Assembly: GCA_963573385.1 (NCBI GenBank) | Contig: CAUYLG010005334.1 | Coordinates: 1-64,000, forward strand | Direction: 5' to 3' | Source: Cacajao melanocephalus | Lineage: Eukaryota > Chordata > Mammalia > Primates > Pitheciidae | Length of the DNA stretch: 64,000 nucleotides | Part shown: positions 1 through 15,770 of the stretch, piece by piece | How positions within the stretch are numbered: the stretch's first letter is position 1 | Layout: every line of letters starts with the position of its first letter | The notes under the pieces: generated by a model | What the model saw: only the letters and a program-made list of their open reading frames with translations | Database searches by the model: none | Told to the model about the DNA's origin: nothing | Made by a program: the position numbers and the translations under genes

Positions 1-186
1 TCAACGAGATAGAAAATTAACAAGGATATCCAGGACTTGAACTCAGACCTGGAACAAGTAAACTTAACAAATATTTACAGAACTCTCCACCCCAAATCCA
101 CAAAACATACATTTTTCTCAGTATCATATTACACCTATTTTAGAAGTGACCACACAATTGGAAGTAAATCACTCCTCAGCAATTGC
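1..186 (+). mobile_element. L1 ORF2 fragment (endonuclease region)
   Basis: The sequence follows the LINE-1 ORF2 endonuclease-coding region, including the stretches meaning 'cagaactctccacccc' and 'ttggaagtaaa'. It runs off the left edge of the window, so the true 5' end is unseen. It breaks off near 186 into sequence I do not recognise. It carries substitutions and no long open frame, so it is a dead fragment. Confidence 0.85.
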
Positions 187-303
187 ATAGCATTTCACAG
201 GTTTAAATAAAATATTGGTTGGGTGCTTGTTATTTTCATCCCTTATTCCCTCCTGTCTCCATTGTTAAGCACAATTATTGGCATAAAAGAGGTTTTTAAT
301 ACC

Positions 304-455
304 CATTTTTAGACTGCATTCTAGCCTGGGCAATAGAACAAGAATCCTGATCTCTCTCCCTCTTTCTCTTCCTCTTTCTTTCTCTCTTACATTCTTTTTT
401 ATCTTTCTTTCACTCTCACTTTCTTTCCTCTCTTTTTCTTTCTTTCAAAAATAAA
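304..455 (+). repeat. Alu 3' remnant followed by pyrimidine-rich simple repeat
   Basis: About 40 bases (304-345) match the end of an Alu right arm ('ctagcctgggcaata'). A degenerate TCTT/TTTC/CTCT tract of about 110 bases follows, then a short A-rich run to about 470. The simple repeat may have grown beside the old Alu. Confidence 0.7.
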
Positions 456-470
456 AAAAAAAATAAAACA

Positions 471-1100
471 AAATCTTAGTGAGGATTTCAATTAAAAAAG
501 AAAACCCATATAAATAAATCGCATACTGAAATACTATGTTCTGTTATTTATTATTGTTAAGGGGGTATATATTTTAGCAGAAACATTTCCTTGTTCTTAT
601 AGATTGTTAGTGTTCTTTCCAAAAGAGAATTTTAGATGGTACATGTGAAGATTATTTGTTCTTAGAATACTGTGTGTACATTTCAATCTTGTCTTCTTTT
701 CTCATAAGAGACAAGGAACACAGAATAAACCATATGGGTATGCATACAGCCCTGATCTTCTCTTTACTCAAGACAGAAGAGTCCACGCTTTGGGAATTGT
801 GCTGTCACACGTTCCTGATGGTTGGGTGGTCCTTATGTGCAGGAGCAGGCTTTCTCCTGAAGGGAATGCATTGGGATCAGGGGAAGGTAGAAAGGAGATG
901 GGCCTTAGAGAGCAGCAGGATGAGAGAAAAAAAACTTATTTATCTAAAGGCAAGGCACTGAGTTGGGGATGGTGGCAGAACTCAAATAGGGCTGTAGTCC
1001 ATGGCTTAGAGATGCCCACATTGGGACTAGAAAAAGCAAATCAGGGAGAAGGCTCTGGAATGGTCTGAGAGGCTGGATATAAGCAAATATATGCCCCCTT
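471..1100. other. No recognisable gene or repeat
   Basis: Two overlapping forward frames of 101 codons (656-961) and 92 codons (790-1068) lie here. Neither has recognisable protein features, they compete for the same DNA, and there is no promoter or splice context. I treat them as chance frames. Confidence 0.5.
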
Positions 1101-1104
1101 TTCT

Positions 1105-1234
1105 TTATTTTTTTTTCCTAGACATGGGCCTTTCTATGTTACTCAGGCTGGCCTCAAATTCCTGGGCCAATCAACCCTCTGGTTTCAGCCTCCAGAGTAC
1201 CTAGGATTACAGGTGCATGCCACTGTGCCCCACT
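1105..1234 (-). mobile_element. Old Alu-related monomer, antisense
   Basis: A T-rich start is followed by Alu-like antisense motifs ('actcaggctggcctcaaa', 'ggattacaggtgcatgcca'). It is about 130 bases long and strongly diverged, which suits a free Alu monomer or a decayed half Alu. Confidence 0.7.
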
Positions 1235-1588
1235 TGAGCAAATGTGCTTTAAGAGTAGCCATTTCTAGTGACAGTTAAATGTTATGCTTTTAATATGGTA
1301 TTTTTATCCTCCTCCAGCCTCTAGTAAAGTTTTATTCAAAGTTACAGAAATGGGATAAAATGTCATCAACTGATAAATCTGAGTAAAGGATATATGGATG
1401 CTCTTCATATTATTCATGTTCTTGAAACTCTTCTGTATAAAATAACTTACAAATAAAAAGCTAAAAAACAAAAAGTTACAGCTCTACAGGCTGTTCTACC
1501 CTTCAAAAGTGGTAGACAAAAAGAAACGATAGTAATCTATACCAGACAATGCCAAAAGAAGAAACATTTCTAAATTCTTATTCATTTA

Positions 1589-1739
1589 TTTTAGACAGGA
1601 TCTTGCACTGTTGCCCAGGCTGGAGTGCAGTGGCATGATCATAGCTCACTGAAATCTCACACTCCTGGCTCAAGTGATCTTTCTGCCTCAGCCTCCCAAG
1701 TAGCTGGAACTGCAGGCATGCATCACCTCACCCGGCTCA
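1589..1739 (-). mobile_element. Alu left-arm or free-monomer fragment, antisense
   Basis: Antisense Alu left arm: 'gcccaggctggagtgcagtg' at about 1614, then 'ctcccaagtagctgg'. It stops in the 'cacccggct' element without the second arm. The length of about 150 bases fits a monomeric (FLAM-type) insertion or a truncated Alu. Confidence 0.8.
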
Positions 1740-2272
1740 TATTTAATCTTAAAGAGTCACAAGACAGTAAAAAATGAAATACTTAACTACAATGGGAACT
1801 GCTCACATGCATATGTATTATTCATTTAAACAGTACCACTCCTCAGGTAAAATATGAATAAATAAAAGGTCACGACAGCATATTATAGACTGATAATCCT
1901 GAACAGTTCAAAGTAAATTTTCCATAATTTTTGTGCCTTTTAAATCTGTTTTGTAAAATTAAAACCAAATTAACAAACTGAATTCTAGTCATTTTCTCCA
2001 CTTGCCTCATAGGATCAGTGCCTTGGCAATTTCTTAAAATTGAGAGCCCAACACAGCATGAAGAACATAACTGTAAATGCTTAGGGGTGGGGGAAAGAAA
2101 GAAAAGGGAAGGACGAAAAGAAATGGACGGAAAAAGTCCAATCTCCTAGTTATGCTCTAAGTTCTTAGAATCTATTATACCTAGGTATCATTTAGATACT
2201 AGTTAAAAATTCAGACTTCAGGGCAACAACTCAAATTCTAATTCAACAGAAATGGACTTTTAAAATAAAAAT
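1740..2272. other. No recognisable gene or repeat
   Basis: AT-rich sequence between two Alu-family segments. I see no long open frame, RNA gene or repeat that I can name. Confidence 0.5.
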
Positions 2273-2274
2273 CT

Positions 2275-2515
2275 GTTTGGGAGGCTGAGATGTGAGGATT
2301 ATCTGAGGCCAGGAGTTTTGAGATCAGCCTGGGCAATAGAGTGAGACTCCATCTCTACAAAAAATAAAAAAATTCACTGATGTGCTGGTGTGCTGGTGTG
2401 TGCCTGTAGTCCTAGCTAGTGGGGAGGCTGAGGTAGGAGGATTGCTTGAGGCCAGGACACTGCACTTCAGCCTGAGAGAAAGAGCAAGACCTCATCTCTA
2501 AAAATAATGAAGAAA
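2275..2515 (+). mobile_element. Diverged Alu, sense
   Basis: Alu sense motifs occur in order ('gggaggctgaga', 'aggccaggagtt', 'tgcctgtagtcctagct', 'cttcagcctgag') with many changes and deletions, which suggests an old (J-type) copy. A local 'gctggtgt' repetition near 2383-2402 sits in the start of the right arm. Its tail leads into a purine-rich simple repeat. Confidence 0.85.
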
Positions 2516-2520
2516 CAAAG

Positions 2521-2596
2521 AAACAGGGAGAGAGGGAGGGAGCGGGGAGGGGGGAGGAAGGAAGGAAGGAAAGCAGGCAGACAGGCAGGCAGGCAA
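2521..2596 (+). repeat. Purine-rich simple repeat: GGGA, GGAA then GGCA units
   Basis: A compound microsatellite grown from the 3' tail of the preceding Alu. GGGA-like units come first, then GGAA units (about 2555-2572), then five GGCA-type units (about 2573-2595). Confidence 0.85.
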
Positions 2597-2902
2597 TCCC
2601 TAAAATGATTCTTAGGTGGATCGCTCATAGGTTGTGTTTTGAGAATAACTACTATAATAATTAAACTTTGGAAAAAAAAATCTTAAAGAGCTTTGCCTAA
2701 TTTTTGGCCATTTTCTCATCAGGAGAAACAAAAGATAAAACCATGAAAAACACTTCCATGATTTTATTCTTAAACTTTTAAATCATTTCTGGAGTATCTT
2801 GTTCCCTGACTTACCTTTAATGACAATTCCAAGGCAGTATAAACACAGTGCTTTCTACCCTGCTATATAGTATGTAGAATAAATTTATCTAAAACAGAAT
2901 TT

Positions 2903-6225
<3,323 letters not shown>

Positions 6226-6928
6226 AGCTAACTCAATCCATGAATTAATGATATATTATGAAATAAGCTAAAATATAAATTTCAAATAAAAATGTACTGA
6301 AAAATGACAGAAAATTTCAGCAGACAGCATCTATTCATTTGTTTTTTCTAATATTATTTATCAGTAATAGCCATAGTACCAATATTAACAAAAATAGTCA
6401 TTTCATTTTGCCTGGAAACTCAGGACAGAGAAGAAAAAGGCTTTGGAAGAGAGTAAATGAAAAATAAGACGCAGACATATAACTTAAAATACCCTATTAG
6501 ATTAAGTAAAGGGCCTAACTTGTCTCAGTAGCTGATAACTTTGAGTAACAAAAAAGGTTAAATTATGTTCAGAGTGCAATGTTTAAAGAAGCAGAAATAT
6601 ACAGAAAGTATTTGAAAAAAAAAAACCAGAATGCCTGCTGTCCTAAAAACTCTCTCTAGAAATACCTAATTACCTATAGGCTTAAATATATAAAATTTCA
6701 AAACAGTAAAACATTGCCATCATTACAAATACATTCTATTAATAATTTGACTTTCTAAATTAATGTTTAAAAAATTGAAAGCAGTATGAGAAGATCTGAA
6801 CCTGCAGAAAATGTCAAAGATTAAATCATTCTACTGAAAACTTTTGAACCAGTGGTGAGTAAAATTAGATAAGGATTAAGAGAGATAGACACACTTTGCT
6901 TTACTCTAATATATAAGAAGAGAACACA
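6226..6928. other. No recognisable gene or repeat
   Basis: AT-rich sequence between an L1 tail and an Alu. No RNA gene, long frame or named repeat was recognised. Confidence 0.5.
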
Positions 6929-6929
6929 A

Positions 6930-7238
6930 GGCCAGGCTCGGTGACTCACGCCTGTAATCCCAGCATTTTGAGAGGTCGAGGCGGGCGGATCATGAGGTCT
7001 GGAGTTCGAGACCAGCCTGGCCAACGTAGTGAAACCTCGTCTCTACTAAAAATACAAAAAATTAGCCAGGTGTGGTGTCACACACCTGTAATCCCAGCTA
7101 CTTAGGAGGCTAAGGCAGGAGAATTTCTTGAACAGAGGAGGTGGAGGCTGGAGTGAGCCAAGACTGTGCCACTGTGCAGTCCAGCCCAGGCAACAGTACA
7201 AGACTCAGTCTCAAAAACAAAACAAAACAAAACAACAG
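6930..7238 (+). mobile_element. Alu, sense, full length
   Basis: Both arms are present: 'ggccaggctcggtgactc' at the start, the linker at about 7048-7062, and the right arm ending in an AAAAC-type tail. Near-matching flanks ('agaacacaa' at 6921-6929 and 'gacaacacaa' at about 7240-7249) are the likely target duplication. Confidence 0.93.
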
Positions 7239-7249
7239 AAGACAACACA

Positions 7250-7860
7250 AAGAAGCTAAGACTCTAAAAAGCCAATCTTACACTTTTTTTTTTTAAAGCA
7301 AAGAAAGCTTCTTTCAAATAAATTATTACATAGAAACTCAACATTTGTAAAGCAGAAAAAGTGAGACCACTATAGTCAATGTAAAGTAGGGACCTCATAG
7401 CCCCATATCCTCAGTCACAACCTCAGTTCTGTGAAAAACAGTTCTGTGGAACAGGGCTTGCAAACCATTGAGGGTTGCCCAGTCAATTAACTCCTCAATA
7501 CTCCGTTTTTCAATGTTGGTTTCCTACTTACTTATTTTACAAGACCCACTTCCAATCTACCTCTTTCACAAACCCTTCCAACTTAATCAAAACGAAATTA
7601 ATAGTTCCTTCCACAATCGTTATCATATAATTTATATTGTAAACTTCTAACATATCCAGTACACTACATTTTACAGATACCACACAGAGTAATACACGCC
7701 CCCACTCATCCTTACTTGATTAGAGGGAGGGCATGTTTCTTTTTTTTTTTTTTAAATTAATATCCTTGAAGATCTTTGTATATACACATACAAATAAATA
7801 GCTATAATTTTGTGTGTTTTGAGGTGAGTGGCTTAAACAAAACAAGCTCATTTTCCACCT
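7250..7860. other. Mostly unrecognised sequence with a T run
   Basis: Contains a run of about 14 T at 7740-7753 and a 60-codon frame (7468-7650) without recognisable features. No repeat family is assigned. Confidence 0.45.
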
Positions 7861-7861
7861 A

Positions 7862-8210
7862 TTGTTCTATAATTTGTTTTTTAAATTTTTTCTATTTCCA
7901 TAGGTTATTAGAGAACAAGTAGTGTTTGGTCACATGAGTAAGTTCTTTAGTGGTGATTTGTGAGATTTTGGTGCACCCATCACCTGAGCCAGTATATGCT
8001 GCACTCAGTTTTAGTCTTTTATCCCTCACTCCCTTCCCAACCTTTCCCTGAGTCCCCAGAGTCCACTGTGTCATTCTTATGCTTTTGCATCCTCATAGCA
8101 TAGCTTCCACTTATAAGTGAGAACATATGATGTTTGGTTTTCCATTCTTGAGTTACTTCACTTAGAATAATAGTCTTCAATATCACACAGGTTGCAGTGA
8201 ATTAAGGCAT
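7862..8210 (-). mobile_element. L1 3' end, antisense
   Basis: Reads as the reverse complement of an L1 3' UTR: 'ttggtgcacccatcacc', then 'cttataagtgagaacatatg' and 'tttggttttccattcttg'. A T-rich left edge (7862-7900) would be the complement of the poly-A tail. It is diverged, so an older L1 than the copy at 18929. Confidence 0.8.
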
Positions 8211-8393
8211 GTTTCTTAATCTATATTTCTAAGAACTTATCAAATAGAAGATTCAACAATATTTGTTGAATACAGGAGTAAAAGATTAATCAATGGATAT
8301 AGGAAAATATGGCTTTAAAATATTTTAGTACAAAGAGTTAAGACTAAGACTTGTATTGATAACCATCCCTAGCCACTCTATATGAAAAGTTGG

Positions 8394-8634
<241 letters not shown>

Positions 8635-8698
8635 GTTGGGAGCCTTCATGTATATTCGCAATTGTCCAATTCCCAATACAGATGGGAGAAGAACCAAC

Positions 8699-9041
8699 TG
8701 ATATGATTTGGCTCTGTGTCCCCACCAAATCTCACCTTGAATTGTAATAATCTGCATGTGTCAAGGGTGGGACCAGGTGGAGGTAACTGGATCATGGGGG
8801 GTTTCCCCCATGCTATTCAAATGATAATGAGTCTCAAGAGATCTTGATGGTTTTATAAGCATCTGGCATTTCCCCTGCTTGCACTCATTCTCTCTCTCCT
8901 GCCACCCTGTGAAGAGGTGCCTTCTGCCATAACTTTAAGCTTCTTGAGGCCTCTCCAGCCATGCAGAACTGTGACTCTTTTCTTTATAAATTACCCAGTC
9001 TCAGATATTTCTTCATAGCAGCATGAGAATGGACTAACATA
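8699..9041 (+). mobile_element. Solo MaLR LTR (MST/THE1-like), sense
   Basis: Begins 'tgatatgatttggctctg' and proceeds through 'ctggatcatggggg', 'atggttttataag', 'cctctccagccatgcag' and 'ataaattacccagtctcaga' to '..ggactaacata', the order seen in MST/THE1 LTRs of the ERVL-MaLR group. No internal region follows, so it is a solo LTR. The five flanking bases (ccaac versus ccagt) match only partly, as expected for an old insertion. Confidence 0.88.
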
Positions 9042-9045
9042 CCAG

Positions 9046-9660
9046 TAAAGTTGTGGCCTCTTTGGATTTTTAAGTTCTATAAAAATTTAAGCTCATTACT
9101 CAAAAAGGAAAAGGGGATTACAGGGCGATATTTAATTTTAACCATTCCTCCCAGTTAAACAATTTCTAGTCATCAAGAATATTTCATTTAATAAAAACTG
9201 GTATGATAGGAATGTTTGCAACATCCTCCTTATAATGCACTTGGAGGTGTTAATATAATAACAATACTTGGGATGAGATGATGCTATTAGTGCTTTGTGC
9301 TTTTCAAATGCTTATGTGAACTTAAACATTAAATTCCAGGAGGATACTTTGTGTCTGATACTATCTGGGTATGGTTTAACTCACCATCATTGACACCTTT
9401 GCTTTTTATTTTGAATTTTGTCTAAGACTATTGAGAGAACACTGAAATAACCCAGCCGTGCTAAACAGCAGGAGGTCTCAACAAAATTACATCAGCTTTC
9501 AAAGAAATCAGGACAGACCTCTTTAAAACTGAAAATGCAATCAATTGCATTTGTACTTTGCTAGTGTTCAAGATAAATTTTTAGACTGAGAAATGTCTTG
9601 AACTTATTTAGAAAACCAAGAATACTCTATACTAGACATTTTAATAAAGTGTTTGAAAAG
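9046..9660. other. No recognisable gene or repeat
   Basis: AT-rich sequence between two MaLR LTRs. No long frame or named repeat was seen. Confidence 0.5.
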
Positions 9661-9810
9661 ATTCCTGTCAAGGGCTGAATGTTTTTTCCCCCAAAATTCA
9701 TGTTAAAATCTCTAACCCCCAATGTATTAGGAGGTGGAGGATTTTGGAGTTAAATCATAAGGGTGGAACCCTCATGAATGGGATCAGCGTTCTTTTAAAA
9801 GAGACTTCAG

Positions 9811-10101
9811 GTTGGGCACTGTGGCTCACACCTGTAATCCCAGCACTTTGGGAGGCCGAGGTAGCGGATCACCTGAGGTCAGGAGTTCGAGACCAGCCTG
9901 GTCAACATGGTGAAACCCTGTCTCTACTAAAAATAAAAAAAATTAGCCAGGTGTGGTGGCACCCACCTGTACTCCCAGCTACTCAGGAGGCTGAGGCAGG
10001 AGAATCGCTTGAATTGCTCTCCAGTGAGCTGAGATCACACCACTACACTCCAGCTTGGGTGACAGAGGAGTGGGACTCCATTTCAAAAAAAATAAAAAAG
10101 A
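9811..10101 (+). mobile_element. Alu, sense, first of two at one target
   Basis: Full two-arm Alu, with a small deletion in the right arm around 10016-10021, and an A-rich tail at about 10085-10100. The target copy 'gagacttcag' lies before it (9801-9810) and after it (10102-10111). Confidence 0.95.
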
Positions 10102-10111
10102 GAGACTTCAG

Positions 10112-10422
10112 CTCAGGCATGGTGGCTCACGCCTGTAATTCTAATACTTTGGGAGACCAAGGCAAGTGGAACACTTAAGGCCAGGAATTCAAGACCAGCC
10201 TGGCCAACATGGCAAAACCCCATTTCTGCTAAAAATAGAAAAACTAGCCAGGTGTGGTGGCAGGTGCTTGTAATCCCAGCTACTTGGGAGGCTGACGCAG
10301 GAGAATCACTTGAACCTGGGAGACAGGGATTGCGGTGAGCCAAGATGGTGCCACTGCACCAGCCTAGGTAATAGAGTGAGACTCTCTCAAAAAAAAAAAA
10401 AAAAAGAGAGAGAGAGGATGTT
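10112..10422 (+). mobile_element. Alu, sense, second of two at one target
   Basis: Starts 'ctcaggcatggtggctcac' directly after a copy of the target 'gagacttcag' and is followed by a third, slightly altered copy (10423-10432). The tail is 19 A followed by a short GA repeat. Confidence 0.95.
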
Positions 10423-10750
10423 AAGACTTCAGAGAGCAATCTCACTCCTTCTGCCATGTGAGGACACATCAAGAAGATGGCTGTCTATGAACGAGGAGTT
10501 GGCCCCATCAGATACTGAATCTGTTGGTGCCTTGATCTTAGACTTCCCAGCCTCCAGGACTGTGAGAAATAAATGTTTGTTGTTTAAGCCACCTGTCCAT
10601 TGCATTTTTGTTCTAGGAGCCAGATGGGATCAAGATGATCCCCAAACCCCAAACCTACTTAAAGGAATATTTGCTCCTTTACCTCCATGCTTAGAATAAA
10701 TGGAGGTGGGTGGTAGTAGGCATGGACCTGATTTAAAGCACTGGCTAAAA

Positions 10751-10920
10751 GGCCAGGTGCAGTGAATCACACAGGTAATCCTAGCACTTTGGGAGGCCAA
10801 GGCAGGAGTATTGCTTGAGCCCAGGAGTTCAAGGCTGCAATAAGGTATGATCATGCCACTACACTCCAGCCTGGGCAACGAGAACGAGATTCCATCTCAA
10901 AAAAAAAAAAAAAACAACAA
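10751..10920 (+). mobile_element. Free left Alu monomer (FLAM-like), sense
   Basis: Starts 'ggccaggtgcagtgaatc' and passes straight from 'aggagttcaaggctgca' to 'gatcatgccactacactcc', then to an A tail. A single arm of about 150 bases with its own tail is the structure of a free left Alu monomer. Confidence 0.85.
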
Positions 10921-11029
10921 CACTGCTTACTGATACACAAGACCTCCATTTGTCTAGATGAAGAGATTTTTTCTTTTTTCTGACTAGTTCAAGTGATCTT
11001 AAGTCAATAAAAACAATAAATTTATAAAA

Positions 11030-11290
11030 GTTCATTCATTTGTTCAGGAGGCATTTACTAGAAATATATTTCCAGGCACTGTGGTAAGTATATATGGCTC
11101 CAGCCTTGGAGTTCCAATCTGTGCAGAAAACCAGACAAGCCAGACAAGTACAGTAGAATATGATTCAAACTACAGCAGAATTGAGAGCACACAGGTACCA
11201 AAAGGCAACCAGAGATGGCAATATAGAGGTAATGATATCTGAAGAATGTTTTGAAGGATTACTTTTTAGATGGACTTGAGAAAAGTATGT
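11030..11290 (+). repeat. Possible ancient mammalian interspersed repeat
   Basis: 'Ttcattcatttgttcagga' followed by 'ccaggcactgtggtaagta' and then 'agacaagtacag' resembles a widespread ancient mammalian repeat that opens with TTCA units and 'ccaggcactg'. The match is weak and the family is not assigned. Confidence 0.35.
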
Positions 11291-11359
11291 GATACAGAAG
11301 GAAAGGAATTAATCAGAAAAAGAACTATGTAGAAATATTAAAGCAAAAAAAGTCATGGT

Positions 11360-12700
<1,341 letters not shown>

Positions 12701-12984
12701 CAAGTCAAAAGGATCTGTACATTACATCATGCTCTAGCTAATAAAGTTCTTTCTCATGAAAGTACAGGTTAACAACTGTGAAACTGCTATACATGTGTAC
12801 TGGAAATTAGCAATTAAGTAAATAGATGGCAGATGGTGGGACCCACTGTTGGAATGAAAGATTACAAATAAGTAATGTATGTGTATAGCAATGTGAGTGC
12901 ATAGCATGTGCAAACCAAGGAATGTCAAGGATTGCTGGCCTTCACACCCTGCTATACACATACATATAGATATACGTATGTATA

Positions 12985-13001
12985 TCTATCTACCTACCTA
13001 C

Positions 13002-13037
<36 letters not shown>
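12985..13037 (+). repeat. Compound microsatellite: CTAC units then (CA)n
   Basis: TATC/TACC tetranucleotides at about 12985-13004 run into about 16 CA dinucleotides (13005-13037). The CA part is uninterrupted in this copy, so length variation between individuals is likely (inference). Confidence 0.95.
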
Positions 13038-13064
13038 TAGTTTACATACATTTATCTCCTTGCT

Positions 13065-13480
13065 CTACAAGCTAATAGAACCTGGAAGGAATGAAACTCC
13101 AGGAAAAATGGACCACCCACGTCGTCATTCTAGTATCAATCTTCAATAAAATGAACTGGGATTTCCTGGAGAAATGGCTGATTATAGACTGGGACAAGAA
13201 ATGCATAAGATGAGCCTGAATCATCCTGTAGTACCAGAAAGTAAGAAAATTCTCAAAAAACAAAAACGAAACAAAAATGTTCCAAAATGAAGGAGGTATG
13301 TCAAAGGGACATAGAAGTGGGCTCCCAATGGCCAAAGCTGGAACAATTTGAGCAACAAGATAAAGAAAGTAGTAATAAATTATAACTTAAAGTATACAAT
13401 TAATATCCATGAGTCCACACTGATATAAATACATGATTAAGTAAATAAATGAATGAATTCCAAATATTTTATGTATTTAC
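13065..13480 (+). mobile_element. Probable L1M 3' UTR fragment
   Basis: 'ggaatgaaactccagg', 'gtgggctcccaatggcc' and 'aatatccatgagtccacac' followed by TAAA/TGAA units resemble an old L1M 3' UTR. It is diverged, and the assignment is less sure than for 11804-12700. The two may be parts of the same old insertion. Confidence 0.5.
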
Positions 13481-13488
13481 TCCAGCTT

Positions 13489-13922
13489 TGTTATGGTTAA
13501 TACTGTCAATTTTATTGGATTGCAGGATACAAAGTATCGATCCTGGGTGTGTCTGTGAGAGTGCTGCCAAAGGAGATTAACATTTGACTCAGTGGGCTGG
13601 GAAAGGCAGACCTACCCTTAATCTGGGTGGTCATAATCTTATCAGCTGCCATCATGGCTAGAATATAAGCAGGCAGAAAAATGTGAGAAGAGAGACTGGC
13701 CTAGCCTCCCAGCCTACATCTTTCTCTTGTGCTGGATGCTTCCTGCCCTTGAACATCGGACTCCAACTTCTTCAGTTTTGAAACTCGGACTGGTTTCCTT
13801 GCTCCTCAGCCTGCAGACAGCCTATTATGTGATCTTGTGATCATGTGAGTTAACACTTAATAAACTCCCCTTTATATATGTATCTATCCCATTAGTTCTG
13901 TCCCTCTAGAGAACTCTGACAA
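13489..13922 (+). mobile_element. Solo LTR-like element, family unassigned (copy 1)
   Basis: Starts 'tgttatggttaatac', passes 'cctgggtgtgtctgtgagag' and 'gagattaacatttgactc', and ends 'agttctgtccctctagagaa' then 'ctctgac'. The TG start and the ending, which resembles '..accctgactaaca', suit a solo LTR. A second copy in the same orientation lies at 56582-57042. I could not assign a family name with confidence. Confidence 0.65.
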
Positions 13923-13949
13923 AAACAAGGTTTACGAAGGTAAAACACA

Positions 13950-14265
13950 GTCGGGCACGGTGGCTCACACCTGTAATCCCAGCACTTTGGGAGGCCGAGG
14001 CAGGCGGATCACCTGAGGTCAGGAGTTCGAGACCAGCTTGATGAACATGGCAAAACTCTGTCTCTACTAAAAATACAGAAATTAGCTGGGCATGGTAGTG
14101 GGTGCCTGTAATCCCAACTACTCAGGAGGCTGAGGCAGGAGAAACTCTTGAAACTCGGGAGGCGGAGGTTGGCATGAGCCAAGATCTTGCCATTGTACTC
14201 CAGCCTAGGTGACAGAGCAAGTCTCCGTCTCAAAAAAAAAAAAAAAAAAAAAAAAAAGAAAGAAA
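13950..14265 (+). mobile_element. Alu, sense, full length
   Basis: Both arms are intact, with an A tail of more than 25 bases that degrades to GAAA units. 'gtaaaacaca' at 13940-13949 and 14266-14275 is a perfect 10-base target duplication. Confidence 0.96.
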
Positions 14266-14279
14266 GTAAAACACAACTC

Positions 14280-14955
14280 TCCATTCCTTAAGTATAGGCT
14301 GGACTGTGAATAGTTACTTTCTTTCCAAAAATTCAGTATAAAAAGGGAGGAAAAATTGAGTAACTTTACAGTGGGAAAACCTGGCAAATACTACTTTAAG
14401 CCAGGTGATCAGGGTTAACATTGACAGTGTTAAATCATATTGATAGTATGCACACTTTGTATGATGTGATGACAACAGCACTTCATCTCTATGGTCTTCC
14501 CCCTCCAAAACCATATTACCCACGTATAACCATGAAGAAAACACCAGGTGAATCCCAATTAAGGGACATTTTACAAAATAGCTAACCATTAATTTTCAGA
14601 AGTATAAAAGTCTTCAAAAACAAAGGAAGTGTGAGAAATTGTCAAAACTCAGAGAAGCCTAAAGAGACATTACTAATATATGTAGTAATGTGTATCCTGG
14701 ATGGGATCCCAGAGTTATTTTTTTAAAAAAGGGCATGAGAGAAAACCTGAGAAAACCTGCATAAAGTATGGTCTTCAGTTAATAATAATATATGAATATA
14801 GGCTCATTAATTGAGACAAATGTACCATACTAACCTAAGATATCAATAATAGGGGAAACTGGGTGTGGGGTATACAAGAACTCTGTAGCATCTTTGTAAC
14901 AGTTCTGTAAATTTAAAATTGTTTTAAATTAAGTTTTTTTTTTTAAGTGCATTCA
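14280..14955 (+). mobile_element. Old L1M 3' UTR
   Basis: The order of 'ggactgtgaatagttac', 'ccaggtgatcagggttaac', 'aagggacattttacaaaat', 'gtatcctggatgggatcc', 'caaatgtaccatactaacc' and 'tctgtaaatttaaaattgtt' matches the 3' UTR of medium-aged eutherian L1M elements up to the terminal A/T-rich end. It is 5' truncated. Related sequence occurs at 60520-60765. Confidence 0.82.
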
Positions 14956-15204
14956 AAAATAATAAAGCTGGTCTTAGAAATAAGGAAAGAAGCAAGCAGG
15001 CAGGTGACACTGACTTAAAGAAGCACCGTGTAGTCTCACCAATACAAAATTTTAAAGCTATCACCTTCATTGTAACATTACTGCCTTATTCCTTTGAGCA
15101 CTGTGTCTTCCAAATTCTTCTGTCCTCAAGAATCCTGTCTCAAAAATAGAAAGTCTGGTACCTGGGGATTGTAATAGTAATTGACAGTGAGACTTGGAGC
15201 TGAA
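14956..15204. other. No recognisable gene or repeat
   Basis: Short spacer between an L1M tail and a MIR, with nothing identifiable. Confidence 0.45.
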
Positions 15205-15770
15205 TCACTCCAATTATTTGACTTTAGGTCAAATATCAGGTTTTGGCATGTTCTAGTTATATGTTCTTGAGCAATTTAACTAACCTCTTTGTGCCTCAGC
15301 TTTCTCGTCTGTGAAATGAGTATAAAAATAACAATATGAGGTCAGATACAGTGGCTTACACCTATAATTCCAGCAATTTGGAAGGCTGAGGTAAGAGGAT
15401 TGGTTGTTTGAGGCTAGGAGTCTGGGACTATCCTGGGCAATAAAGCAAGACCTTCTCTCTACAAAGAAATTAAAAATTAGCTGAGTGTGGTGGTGTGCAC
15501 CTGTAATTCTAGCTACTTAGGAGGCTGAAGTTGGACTGCTTGAGCCCAAAAGTTTTTGGCTGAAGGGAGCTAATCGCACCACTGCACTCTAGCCTGAGTG
15601 AGAAAGAATGAGACCCTGTCTCTTAAAAAAAAAAAAGAAAAAAAAAAGAAAGAAAGAACAAAAGAAAGAATAAGAAGGCCCCCACAGGGTTATTATGATG
15701 ATTAATTAAATTGATACATGTAAAGCATTAGAACAGAACCTCATAAATGAGAGTTAAGTCTTATCTAATT
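15205..15770 (+). mobile_element. MIR (tRNA-derived SINE), split by an Alu
   Basis: The MIR core is clear at 15270-15339 ('aactaacctctttgtgcctc', then 'gtctgtgaaatgag'). It resumes after the Alu at about 15680 ('agggttattatgatgatt', 'acatgtaaagcattagaaca'). This is an ancient mammalian SINE in its normal order. Confidence 0.85.
15340..15673 (+). mobile_element. Old Alu inserted in a MIR, sense
   Basis: Two diverged arms ('ggtcagatacagtggctt' to 'tgagaccctgtctct') with a long, impure A/GAAA tail (15625-15673). The divergence suggests an early (J-type) Alu. Confidence 0.9.

Larger units (their letters stand above)
9666..10625 (+). mobile_element. MaLR/MLT1-like LTR, sense, split by two Alus
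   Basis: The left piece (9666-9810) reads '..gggctgaatg...ccccaaaattcatgt...'. The right piece (10423-10625) reads '..ccatgtgaggacacatc...cagcctccaggactgtgag...tttaagccacc...'. Together they give the usual order of an MLT1-type LTR of the ERVL-MaLR group. Two Alus sit between the halves. The subfamily is not certain. Confidence 0.75.

Noticed and set aside
656..1068. Two overlapping forward frames of 101 and 92 codons as genes
   Set aside because: No recognisable protein features, no splice or promoter context, and overlap in different frames. Chance frames are expected at this length.
9744..10178. 144-codon forward frame as a gene
   Set aside because: It is an Alu frame joined to LTR sequence.
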